Below, in pieces: positions 40,182 through 50,073 of a DNA stretch of 64,000 bases (its first letter is position 1; each line of letters opens with the position of its first letter). The notes under the pieces are model-generated. The model was not told where the DNA came from. It ran no database searches and worked only from the letters and a program-made list of their open reading frames with translations. This DNA comes from Streptomyces sp. P3. Lineage in GTDB: Bacteria > Actinomycetota > Actinomycetes > Streptomycetales > Streptomycetaceae. The stretch lies in NCBI GenBank assembly GCA_016893485.2, contig JAFEKX020000001.1:1550001-1614000 (forward strand), in the 5' to 3' direction. A program made the translations under genes and the position numbers.

Positions 40182-41170
40182 TGTAGGTCCAAATCGACGA
40201 GAAGCGGGCGGTGGCGGCGATCACGACGACGATGACGAGGAACAGCACCCACACCTGGGCGGAGGCGTAGCCGAACTGGGAGACCTGCCCGAGCCGCGGG
40301 AAGCCGTTGTCGTAGATCGACAGCATCAGGGTCCTGGTGCTGAAGCCGGGGCCGCCCTGGTTGTCCGGCGAGAGGATCTTCGGCTGGTTGAAGGCCTGGA
40401 GGGCCGTCACCATCTGCAGGACGACCTGGAGGATCATGATCGGGCTGATCAGCGGCAGGGTGATCCGGAAGAACACCGTGCGGGAGCCGGCGCCGTCGAG
40501 CCGGGCCGCCTCGTACAGTTCGGTGGGGACGGCCTGGAGCGCGGCGAGGAAGATGATCATCGTGGAGCCGACGCTCCACAGCATGACGATCACGATCGAC
40601 GGCATCGCCGAGTCGTCCCCCGACAGCCACTCGCTGGTCGGCAGGTGGAACCACTGCAACACCTGGTTGGCCAGGCCGACTTGGGGGTTGAAGACGAACT
40701 TCCAGAGCGTGATGGTGGCCACCACGGGCAGCACGACCGGCAGATAGCACAGGGTGCGCAGCAGTCCGACGCCCCGCATCCGCTGGTTGCAGAACACCGC
40801 CAGGGCGAGCCCGATGACCAGCGACAGCGGCACGTACAGCACGACGAGCAGCAGCGTGGCGCGCACTGAGGGCCAGAAGGACGGGTCGGTGGTGAACATG
40901 CGGTGGAAGTTGTCGAGTCCGACGAACGTGGGGTCCGTCAGGCCGTTGTAGGTGGTCAGCGCGAAGTAGCCGGACCGGAACAGCGGGTAGACGACGAACG
41001 CCGTGAAGCCGATGAGCGCCGGGGCCAGGAACACGTACGCGGCCAGAGTGTCCGAGGACCGCTTCGGGGTCGTCGCCAGAGACGTCCGAGGCGTCCGGGA
41101 CTCCCCGGCCGGCCGGCCTGTCCACGGGCGGTACCGCCGTGCGCGTCTCTTGGTGCGGAGCGGCTGTCAC
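40165..41170 (-). CDS. Sugar ABC transporter permease, MalF type (frameshifted)
   Basis: First gene of the importer operon. A charged N terminus ([19 protein letters not shown]) changes frame near 41105 and leads into [20 protein letters not shown]. The remaining helices and the EAA loop ([20 protein letters not shown]) follow in one frame, ending [18 protein letters not shown] 41170 lies 85 bases from operator O3. No ATPase gene is present in the operon, again pointing to a shared ATPase elsewhere in the genome. Confidence 0.85.
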
Positions 41171-41254
41171 ACGCGCTCACCTTCTTCCTCCGAGGAGTTG
41201 ACGATCACTCGGATCGGGCGGCGCCGATCGTCTGGTGGTCGTCGGCCCGCTCAA

Positions 41255-41266
41255 GGTAACGTTTCC
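41255..41266. promoter_or_regulatory. LacI-type operator O3 (ABC importer operon)
   Basis: GGTAACGTTTCC, identical to O4 sixty-eight bases away. It sits 85 bases before the MalF-type permease start on the minus strand, between the divergent importer and GH125 transcription units. Confidence 0.8.
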
Positions 41267-41320
41267 ATTCCCTGGCGATCACACGGTGGCGCACGCCACA
41301 TGAGGGAGTCAAGAGGCGCG

Positions 41321-42699
41321 ATGGTAACGTTTCCCGGATCAACATCCGGAACAGTGTGGGCAGTTCCGGAGTCGCTGAGCGCGCTCGGGCGGCGGCTCGC
41401 CACCGGGCTGCGGGGCGGTCCGGCGGGCGACATCGTGGAGCGGTGTCTGACCAACACGTGGACCACGTCGATGAGTTGGGGCACTCCGTCGTCGTACGCC
41501 CCGGAGGTCTTCGTGAAGACCGGTGACATCCCGGCGATGTGGCTGCGAGACAGCACGGCGCAGGTCCGTCCGTACCTCGCGGTGGCCACGGACCCGGAGG
41601 TCGGCGACGTCCTGGTCGGGGTCTCGCGTCGGCAGATCCGCTGTGTGCTCGTGGACCCCTACGCCAACGCCTTCAACGACGGCCCCACCGGCGCGCACGG
41701 CGAGCCGGGCGACCGGCCCGCGCCGGGCGACTGGGTGTGGGAGCGCAAGTACGAACTCGACTCGCTGTGCGCCCCGTTGCAGCTGGCGTACGCGATCCGG
41801 CGGGCGACCGGGCGCGAGGACCATCTCGACGAGGCGTTCCACCGCGCGGCCCGGCTGATCGTGCGGCTGTGGCGGACCGAGCAGTCCCACGCGGACTCGC
41901 CGTACCGGTTCGTGCGGCCGTCCGGTCCCTTCGCCGGGGACAGCCTGCCGCTCAACGGCCTTGGTGCGAAGGTCGGCTGGACCGGGATGACGTGGTCGGG
42001 CTTCCGGCCGAGCGACGACGCGTGCGCCCACGGCTATCTGGTCCCGGCCAACGCGCTGGCCTCGGCCAGCCTGCACGGCCTCGCCGAAATCGCGGCGGCG
42101 GTCCTCGACGACACCGAACTCGCCCATGACAGCTGGCGGTTGGCCGACGAGATCGACGCCGGGATCCTGGCGCACGCGGTCACCGAGGCCGACGGCGACC
42201 CCGTCCTCGCCTACGAGGTCGACGGCCTGGGCGCGGCCCGGATGGGCGACGACGCGAACCTCCCGAGCCTGCTGAGCCTCCCGCTGAGCGGCTGGTGCGC
42301 CCGGAGGACCCGCTGTACCGGGCGACCCGGCGTTTCGCGCTCTCCGACGCGAACCCCTGGTACTTCAGCGGGAGTTACGCGTCCGGCATCGGCAGCACGC
42401 ACACGCCGGACCGGCACATCTGGCCGCTGGCTATCGCCACGGCAGGACTGACCGGCGAGGCGGACGAGGCGGCCCGAGCCCTGGGGACCCTGGCCGCCAC
42501 CACCGCCGGTACCGGCCTGATGCACGAGAGCTTCCACGTGGACGCGCCCGACCGCTTCACCCGGGACTGGTTCGGCTGGGCCAACGCGATGTTCTGCGAG
42601 CTCGCGCTCGACGTGTGCGGCGGCGGGGTGCGGCAGTTCTTCCCGCTGCATCCGCGGGCGCTGCCCGGCGGGCCGGGGGCGAGTGGCGGACGGGAGTGA
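41321..42699 (+). CDS. GH125-type exo-alpha-1,6-mannosidase (frameshifted)
   Basis: Family GH125 enzyme, predicted to release mannose from alpha-1,6-mannosides. Signature stretches are [73 protein letters not shown] and, after a frame change near 42286, [19 protein letters not shown] and [20 protein letters not shown]. No signal peptide is visible, so it probably acts in the cytoplasm on imported oligosaccharides. ATG 41321 is preceded by GAGG, but operator O4 overlaps it; GTG 41354 would place O4 about 20 bases upstream, as with O2, and may be the true start. Length is about 450 residues. Confidence 0.85.
41323..41334. promoter_or_regulatory. LacI-type operator O4 (GH125 operon)
   Basis: GGTAACGTTTCC, identical to O3, at or just before the GH125 start codon, where repressor binding would block transcription initiation or early elongation. 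Confidence 0.75.
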
Positions 42700-42737
42700 C
42701 CTGCCGTCGTCGTCCCGCCCCGACCCGAGGAGCCCCC

Positions 42738-44337
42738 GTGCCGTGCCTGCCCGACTCCGTCCACGTCATGACCGACGACACCCGCCCGCACACGGCGACC
42801 TCGACCACCGAGGGCGTCTGGTCGGTACGCGGCACCCGGATCACCGCCGACCGCACCCCCGCAGGCCTACGGCTGCGCGCCGGCGCCGGTGCCGAGGGCC
42901 TCTCCCGGATCGTGCTGCGCTGGCGGCTCGACACCTCCGAGGACGCCCGCATCCTGGGCGACGCGTGGGAGCGCGGCTACGGCGACCTCCAGTGGCGCAC
43001 GCTGCAACCGGACCGCGCGCTGCCCTGGTACGCGCTCGTCACCGGCGGGGCGTCCGGGGTCCGACCACCGGGTGGGGCGTGCGGACCAGGCCCGGTGCGC
43101 TGTGTTCCTGGACCGTCGACGAGAGCGGTATCGCCCTCTGGGCGGACGTCCGCAGCGGTGGTCTGCCCGTGCTGCCGGGCGAGCGCGAGGTGGACGTGGC
43201 CACGGTCGTGACGGCCGCGGGCCCGACCCCGTTCGCCGCGCACAAGGCGCTCTGCGCCGCCATGAGCCCGGACCCGCTGCCCGCCGTCGGCCCCGTCGTC
43301 GGCTGCAACAACTGGTACTACGCCTACGGCCGCGACTTCGGTCCCGACGCGGTGCTGCGGGACGCGCGGACGGTCGTGGAGTACGCGGACGGGCATCCCG
43401 TGCGCCCGTACTGCGTGATCGACGACGGCTGGACCGAGGGCGGCGGCTCCGCGCCCGGCGGCCCCTGGGACACCGGACTGCCGGGCGTCTTCGACGACAT
43501 GGGGACCTCGCCGCCCGGATCGCGGAGACCGGCGCCCGCCCCGGGCTGTGGTTCCGGCCGCTGCTGTCGCGGACCGAGACATCCGCCGTCCGCCCCGGGC
43601 TGCTCCGGGACTCCGGCTTCCCCTCGATCCCTCGCTGGACGTCGCGCTGGAGACGGTCGCGGAGGACGTGACGCGGTTCCGGCGCTGGGGTACGGACTCA
43701 TCAAACACGACTTCTCGACGTACGACGTCTTCGGCCGGTTCGCGTCCCACTCCCCGCCGAACTCGCCCTCCCCGGCTGGTCGTTGAGCGACCGGTCCCGG
43801 ACCAGTGCCGAGATCCTGGTCCGGATCTACGGCGCGATCGCCGAGGCCGCGGGGGACGCGGTGGTGATCGGCTGCAACACGGTCGGGCATCTCTCGGCCG
43901 GGCTGGTGCGGGTGCAGCGGTGCGGTGACGACACGTCCGGGCGGAGCTGGGAGCGGACCCGGCGGATGGGGGTGAACACGCTCGCCTTCCGGCTGGCCCA
44001 GCACCACAGGTTCTTCACCCTGGACGCGGACTGCGTGCCCTGCACCCCGCAGACCGACTGGAACCTCAACCGGCAGTTCCTGGACCTGGTGGCACGCTCC
44101 GGTACGGCCCTGTTCGTGTCGGTGGACCCCGCCGCCCGCACGGACCGCACGGACACCGATCTCGCGGCGGCCGTACGACTCGCGCTGGACGGCGGGACGC
44201 CCGGCGGTGTCGAGCCGCTCGACTGGCTGTCCACCACCGCTCCCCGTCGCTGGCGGTCCGGTGCCGAGACCCTCGTCTACGACTGGGCCGAGCCCTGGGG
44301 GGAGCGGTGCCGCCGGCGGTCTGAGGTCAGGGCGTGA
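42738..44337 (+). CDS. Alpha-galactosidase-like hydrolase, clan GH-D (GH36/GH27-like; about five frameshifts)
   Basis: TIM-barrel glycosidase related to GH36 alpha-galactosidases. After an N-terminal beta domain come GCNNWYYAYGRDFGPDAVLR, PYCVIDDGWTEGGG, LAARIAETGARPGLWFRPLL, and YGLIKHDFSTYDVFGRF, whose K-x-D is the expected nucleophile position. ERTRRMGVNTLAFRLAQHHR and FFTLDADCVPCTPQTDW complete the barrel. Frame changes near 43058, 43502, 43625, 43689 and 43752 were inferred by protein continuity. There is no signal peptide. GTG 42738 follows GAGGAG; ATG 42768 is possible. It is directly downstream of GH125, so probably cotranscribed. The exact glycoside is unknown. Confidence 0.65.
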
Positions 44338-46004
44338 TGGTCAGACTGCCGTAGTCCGAAAGGTTGGTGAGGTTGGCCTGGCCGAGGGTGGTCGCGCCGG
44401 TCGTGGTTCCCGGCATCACGATGTGGCTCAGGGCGACACCCGAAATGGGCGCGCCCGGCTGGCCGTTGACGCGTGCGGCGGTCGTACCGGCGTTGCGGAC
44501 GCGGACGTTGGAGATCGTGACGCCGGTGACCGGGCCGACGCCCGCCGTGTTGCCGGTCATCATGGCGAGCCAGGTCCGGTTGCCGTCGTTGCTGAAGCTG
44601 AGCCGCTCGATGTCGATGTCGTCGAATTTGAGGTTCGTCGCGCTTGCCGTGCCGTACTTGTGGTGGACGCCGATGCCCACGGCCGCGCGTCGTAGACGAC
44701 GACATGCTGGAAGGTGACCTGGTTCTGCGACTCGTAGACGCCCTGGCCGACCTTGACGCCGTAGCAATAGGTCCAGGAGACAAGGTCGTTGAAGGTGACG
44801 TTGTTCAGGGGGCTCGGGGTGCCGGGGACCGTGTTGTAGATGTCGGCGCCGGCGGGCCAGGTCTTGGTGCTGAAGGGGTCGTCGAGGCCGATGCCGATCG
44901 CGTGGTCGACGGTGACGTTCGTGGACTCCATGACGTCGATGCCGTCGTTCTCGCCCATGTCGAACCTGTTGAAGATCTTGATGTCGCGGAAGGCCAGGTC
45001 CGAGGAGCGCAGCGGGATGACCGCCCAACTGCTGGACTCCCGGAAGGTGATGCCGTCGACCGTGAAGCCGCTCGTGTAGATCGGGGCGAGGAGGTTCACG
45101 CCGAGGTTGGAGGGGGCGAGCGCGGCCTGGCCGTTGCCGTCGATGATGCCGCGGCCGTAGATCTTGATGTTCGTCGAGGAGTACCGGGTCGAGATGAACC
45201 AGGTGAGGTCGCGGCCCTGCGAGGCCTTGTGGCCGTTCACCACGTAGTGGGCGGCGTCGCCCGTGTAGCGGAGGACCGCGCCGGGGGCGAGGTAGAGCGC
45301 GAGGTTGCTGCGCAGGTAGAGGTTGCCGAGGGTGTAGACGCCGGCCGGGACGTACACGATGCCCTGCGTGCCGTTCGCCGAGCCGTACGCGGCGGCGTCA
45401 TTGAGGGCGTTCTGGAAGGGAGTTGTGGTGTAGGCGCCGGTGTTCGGCTGGGCCGAGTAGGGCGCGCTCTGCACGTTGAAGATGCCGGTGCCGCCGGTCG
45501 AGGGGCGGTTGGTCTCGGCCGGGTCGGCGGCTATGACCAGGTTGGGGCGGCCGTCGAGCTTGACGATCAGGTACTCGTCGTTCTGGACGGTGAAGGTCAG
45601 CGTCGCGCCGCTGACGGTCCCCGTGATGCCCAGCTTCTGCGGGCTGATGCTGTACGCGCCGATGGCCGTGTTGTTGAGCTTCGTGACCGAGACGGTGGCG
45701 GTGCCGGTCCCGAGGGCGAGCTGCGCGATGTCGTACCCGGTGTACTTGGTGACGGGCACGGACGTGCCGTTGACCGTCAACTTGTAGTCGGTGGACGCCG
45801 GGTAGATGGACGCGACCGGGTACGCCGACACGGTGCCCGCGGCGGCCTGGGCGGGGTGGGGGTGCCGAGGAGGGCCGCGACGCCGAGCAGGAGTGCGGTC
45901 AACCCGAGGGCCAGGGGGCGCAGTACGCGGTTCGCGGTTCCGTCGGCCGCGATCAACAGGCTGTTGCGGGCCGCGCTCGGCGGCCTGCTCGTCGACGATC
46001 TCAT
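44327..46004 (-). CDS. Secreted right-handed beta-helix glycoside hydrolase, GH28-like (two frameshifts)
   Basis: Large secreted hydrolase of about 558 residues. The signal peptide helix is LALGLTALLLGVAALLGT; an N-terminal beta-sandwich (VASIYPASTDYKLTVNGTSV and on) precedes a parallel beta-helix. Candidate catalytic Asp residues lie in GENDGIDVMES and GLDDPFSTKTW, the spacing seen in polygalacturonases, but the family's usual GHG and RIK motifs are not evident; the domain plan also recalls GH49. Frame changes are at about 45855 and 44690. ATG 46004 follows AGGAGG. Operator O5 lies 48 bases upstream. Its 3' end overlaps the convergent gene by 11 bases. The substrate is uncertain. Confidence 0.7.
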
Positions 46005-46051
46005 CGGGGGTCCTCCTGCGGTCACATCGGTGGGGGCACGTAAGGCGGGAT

Positions 46052-46063
46052 GGAAACGTTGCC
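46052..46063. promoter_or_regulatory. LacI-type operator O5 (beta-helix hydrolase gene)
   Basis: GGAAACGTTGCC, read on the minus strand as GGCAACGTTTCC. It is 48 bases before the hydrolase start, exactly the distance of O1 from the GH27 start. Confidence 0.75.
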
Positions 46064-46080
46064 AGTGACGTCACCACATT

Positions 46081-46096
46081 AATGGTCTGGACCGCT
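46081..46096. promoter_or_regulatory. DasR-like palindrome upstream of the beta-helix hydrolase
   Basis: AATGGTCTGGACCGCT agrees with the DasR consensus ACTGGTCTAGACCAGT at 12 of 16 positions and resembles the 35509 element (AATGGTC then GGACC). It is 77 bases before the hydrolase start. Confidence 0.4.
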
Positions 46097-46247
46097 GCCG
46101 CCTATGTGTCGGTGCGGGCGGCTGTCGGTCCCCTGTCACCTCAGGACGAACCTCCGTCGCCCGGGACTCAACTCCCGCACACAGAACGGCGATCCCTCGG
46201 CCCGCTCCCGGATCACTGCCAGATGCGAGAACCACTTCGGAGGGGCT

Positions 46248-47035
46248 GTGACGCTGGAGGCGACGACATCCCTGACGGCGGTGACAGACCCGGCGGACCG
46301 TGCCGCCGCGCGCATCGACGACCTGACGAACCGTCGAGGCACGAGCGCTGGTCGCGGTCACGCCGAGAGGACAGGGCGCCCCCGGTGCAAAGGACCGCAT
46401 CGAACGGCTGCTGGACGCGGGCTCGTTCACGGAGACCGGCGGCTTCGTACGGGCCCGGGTCGCCGGGGATGGCGCCCAACGGCCCTACGGCGACGGGGTG
46501 GTGACCGGGTATGGAACGGTCGGCGGACGGCCGGTCTGCGTCTTCGCGCAGGACTCCCCGGCCTTCGGGGGCAGCATGGGCGAGGCGGTCGGCGAGAGGA
46601 CTGTGGCCCTCATGGAGCTCGCCCTGAAGACCGGCTGCCCGGTCGTCCGCCTCAACGACTCCGGTGGCGCCCGCATCCAGGAGGGCGTCGACTCCCCTGC
46701 CTCTGTGGCGAGTTGGTGCGTCGGAATGTGAAGGCGTCCGGGGTGATCCCGCAGATCTCCGTCATCCTCGGCCCATGCGCGGGCGGTGCCGCCTACTCCC
46801 CCGCCATCACCGAGTCACCGTGATGGTGGACGGCGCCTCGCACATGTTCGTCACCGGCCCCCGACGTCATCGAGGCGGTCACCGGCGAAGGCACCACCGC
46901 CGAGGAGCTGGGCGGCGCCCGCACCAGCAACTCCGTGAACGGCAACGCCCATTTCCTCGCCGCCGACGAGGGCGACGCGCTGGACACCGTGCGCGATCCG
47001 CTCTCGTACCTTCCCGCCAGCAACCTGGAGCGGCC
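46248..47035 (+). pseudogene. Acyl-CoA carboxylase carboxyltransferase (PccB/AccB-type beta subunit) remnant
   Basis: Recognisable pieces of a biotin-dependent acyl-CoA carboxylase beta subunit: [90 protein letters not shown] and LGGARTSNSVNGNAHFLA. They lie in changing frames from a GTG at 46248. Unlike the frameshifted genes elsewhere, homology stops after LSYLPASNLE near 47035, so the C-terminal half (about 250 residues, with the second crotonase fold and biotin-carboxyl site) is missing, and short internal pieces also look lost. This is real gene decay. Confidence 0.7.
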
Positions 47036-47280
47036 ACTGGTCCTGGGGTGCGGCGGCGGGTGCGCGCCGGCGGTCAGCAGCACCGCCGGCGCGGCGCCGC
47101 GCCATGTACGTCCTGCGCTCGCGGCTGCGCGCCGCGAACTCCCTTTGCTGCGGCTGGTGTTCACGGCCGGACCGGAGGACGGCCGGGACGGCGGGATCAG
47201 GCGGTGCTCACAAGAACGCAGCGCATGCCCAAACCCTTGTCACCAGCTCGCAGAGAACCTCCGGGAGGAGTACGGGAGGG
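47036..47280. other. Sequence following the truncated carboxylase gene; no gene assigned
   Basis: About 245 bases. Short open frames cross it (one reads LAENLREEYG near the end), but none matches a family I can name. It is probably residue of the event that removed the end of the carboxylase gene. Confidence 0.4.
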
Positions 47281-47713
47281 TCAGGCGTCCTTGATCGTCG
47301 CGGTGACGGGCGTACCGGTCTCCACCGTGCGGCTGACCGTGCACAGCCGCTCGTGCGAGACCGTGACGGCACGGGGCAGGATCGCGCGGGCGCGGTCACC
47401 GGCCTCCCCCTCCGGGAAGGTCACGGAGAAGGTGACCGCCAGGTCGGTCATCCGGTTGCCGAGGTCGTCGCTGACCTTGTTGCCGGTCACGGTGACGGTG
47501 AACCCGTCCGGCTCCGTGTGCCGCGTGGTCGCCACGTCGACATCGGCGGCGGTGCAGCCCCCGATCGCGGCGAGCAGCAGTTCCACCGGGGTGAACTCCG
47601 TACCGCCACCGACGGCGGTACCGAAGTCGACCGTGCCGCCGCGCGTATTGGTCGCGGTGAAGCGGCCGGGGCGGTGCGGTCGACGGTGACGAGGCGTTGG
47701 GGTTATCGCTCAT
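47281..47713 (-). CDS. OsmC-family peroxiredoxin-like protein (frameshifted)
   Basis: Small cytoplasmic thiol protein of the OsmC/Ohr superfamily, about 144 residues. The first active Cys is in ELLLAAIGGCTAADVDVAT, the second in VSHERLCTVSRTVETG; both are conserved in peroxide-reducing members. The N-terminal MSDNPNASSPSTAP and the following GRFTATNTRGGTVDFG lie in different frames, changing near 47670. ATG 47713 is the natural start. It likely reduces organic hydroperoxides, but no OhrR-type regulator is adjacent. Confidence 0.8.
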
Positions 47714-47796
47714 GGGGTGATCCTCGCAGAGCGCCCCGCCGAAGAGCGTGCACCGGTGCGGGCAGGACCTGCGTGTGCTGCCCGGCACCGGCCGCC

Positions 47797-49710
47797 TCAC
47801 GAGACCTGGGAGGCGTCGACCAGGACGACCCGGTGGTTGTACTGGATGGTGTAGTACGTGGCCGCGCCGGTGCCGTAGGTGTCGCCCGTGACGAAGAAGT
47901 CGTCGGCGCTGACCGGGGGTTGGGTGGCGACGTAGGCCTGGCCCGCCGGGAAGCCGTAGACCGTCAGGGGCTTCTGGGTGGACGGGGAGAGGCCGGAGGG
48001 GTACTCCGAGGCCTGCGGGTAGCCGGAGCCGTAGAGGGTCGCGGGCTGGTCGCCGGAGTGGAGGACCTTGACGCCGTGCGCGGAGCGGGTGTTGACGCCA
48101 TGGGGGTTGAGGAACCACACCTTCGCGCCGCTGAACCAGATGGCGGTCCAGTCGCCCTGGACGTCGGCGACGACGAACTGCTGGCCCGCCTGGACGGTGC
48201 TGCCCCAGTCGTGGATCGAGTCGGAGCCCGCGGTCGCACCGGGGTGGATGGCGGGGTCGGCGAAGAGGGGCGCGTCCGCGCTCGGACCGGTGCGCACCGG
48301 AAGGAAGTTGGCGGGTGCGGTGCTCTCGGTGCAGGCGGTGGTGGCGCCCGTGGGGTCGTCGGCCGGGCAGACCTGGACGGTCTGCTGGTTGGTCGCGAAC
48401 CTGGGGCTGATGGTGACCGCCGAACCCACCCGCGGGGTGTGCCGGGAAACGCTCTGCGCGTGCCGCGCCTTCGACGGGGCGACCATGTCCATGAACCTCG
48501 TCCAGTCCCAGTACGGGCCGGGGTCCCAGTGCATGGCCGGCACGTAACTGTCCCGCGGGCCGGGCACGTTGTCGTGGCCGATGATGTGCTCGCGGTCGAG
48601 CGGGATGTCGTACTCCTTGGCGAGGTACTTCACCAGATCGGCCGTCGCCCGGTACTGCGCCTGCGAGTACCAGGTGGCGCCGTGCGCGGCGTAGCCCTCG
48701 TGCTCGATGCCGATCGAGTGCATGTTGAACCAGTAGTTGCCGGCGTGGAACGCGATGTCCTTTGGTGTGCGTCATCTGCGTGACGGCCGCGTCCGAGGCC
48801 CGCATGACGTAGTGCGCGGAGTCGCCGGAGCCCACCGTCTGGAACGTCTTGATCGCGGCGTCGTAGGACGACTCGGTGTCGTGCAGGACGATGTACTTGA
48901 TCTGCACGCCGTCGCCCGGGCGGCCCGCGACCTGGCCGTTCGAGGGGGCCGCGGCGAGGAACGTGCAGTCCACCGTGCGCGGGCACTCCGTGTCGGTGGC
49001 CGTCGCGGCGGTCTTCAGCTTCAGGGCGGACAGCTGCCTGGTCTCCGGGTGGACCGCGCCCTGCGCCGCGAGGTGGACATGCTGTCCGTCGACGGTGGTG
49101 CGCGCGGCGCCCGAGGCCACGGTCGTGAAGACGCGGTCGGCGAAGAGCTGCGCGGCCTTCTGGTCCGAGGACCGGCTGTACTCGGCCACCGCGCCGTACC
49201 AGTCGGCCGGGTCGGCGGACCCTTGCCCGTCAACTCCCGCTGGTAGGAGGCGAGTAGCGCGGCCCCGGCGCGGATGTTCTCCCGGTCGTCGGTGCGCAGC
49301 TTCGCGGCCGGGGCGCCGGTGAGCTTCGCCGCGGCGTCGAGGGTGTGCAGGGCCGGGTCCGCCGTCAGCTCGGCCAGATCACCGCGGCCCGCCGCACCCG
49401 CCGCGCCGCCGGACACCATCTTCGCGGTGACGTCCGTCAGGTTCATCGGGCCGTAGCCGCCCGAGGTGTTGTAGTGCCCGTCGTGGTCGTCCCACTGCGA
49501 CTCCTGGTACGACACGGCCAGGAGCACGGGCAGCGGTACGCCGAACTCCTTGGCCGCGTCGGCGAAGGAGGACTGCCGGTCACCGGCCGAGGACTGCGCG
49601 GCCTGCGCCGTCGACGGCAGCACGGCGAAACAGCCGGCGGCCACGGTGCCCCCGGCCAGGATCCCGACCAGCACCTTCCGGCGGGATCTTCTACGCGAGG
49701 ATTGCTGCAA
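47797..49710 (-). CDS. Secreted peptidoglycan hydrolase: transglycosylase-like domain plus N-acetylmuramoyl-L-alanine amidase (two frameshifts)
   Basis: The basic N terminus SSRRRSRRKVLVGILAGG leads into a signal peptide ending near TAQA. A lysozyme-like segment follows (FGVPLPVLLAVSYQESQWDD, with a candidate catalytic Glu, and GGYGPMNLTD), then an Amidase_2 domain with zinc-ligand candidates in IKYIVLHDTESS and REHIIGHDNVPGPRD and the conserved IGIEHEGYA. The C-terminal third resembles SH3-like repeats (FVVADVQGDWTAIWFSGAKV). Frames change at about 49215 and 48765. The start is uncertain: TTG 49710 gives a clean signal peptide, but an upstream start is possible. It probably remodels the cell wall during growth or sporulation. 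Confidence 0.75.
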
Positions 49711-49917
49711 GGATCTTCCCTGTGTGTGTTCCCCTGAGGCAGACGTACGGTACGACGCCTGCCCGAAGCTCTGTGCAGAAGCTTCCAGCATCACCCACGG
49801 GACGTCACAACTGCCCCAGGCGGCAAGCGAGTCGGCGGCACTCACACCAACACCCGCCGTCCTGAAGGGCGGACCCTGGTGGCCCCCGACGCGCCAGGTC
49901 CTGCCCGAGGGCCGCGA

Positions 49918-49931
49918 TTGAAACCGTTCAA
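49918..49931. promoter_or_regulatory. Palindrome upstream of the rhamnosidase gene, distal
   Basis: TTGAAACCGTTCAA has 5-base arms TTGAA/TTCAA around ACCG, with a CG step near the centre, a LacI-like layout. It lies 170 bases before the rhamnosidase start. Confidence 0.4.
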
Positions 49932-50059
49932 TTTCCTCGCCTCCGCCTTGCGGATCGACTTCATACCGAGGCGATCGTGAAGTGGCCGTGTCACGAAAAC
50001 AGTTGCACGACGATTGACCCCGACCACACCAGGCTCTACGTTACCCACGCCTCTCATAA

Positions 50060-50073
50060 GTGAATCGATTCAC
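50060..50073. promoter_or_regulatory. Perfect 14-base palindrome just upstream of the rhamnosidase gene
   Basis: GTGAATCGATTCAC is fully palindromic with a central CG, 27 bases before the GTG start. It differs from the GGNAACGTTTCC operators of the mannan locus, so a different LacI- or GntR-type repressor, encoded elsewhere, is likely. Confidence 0.65.
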
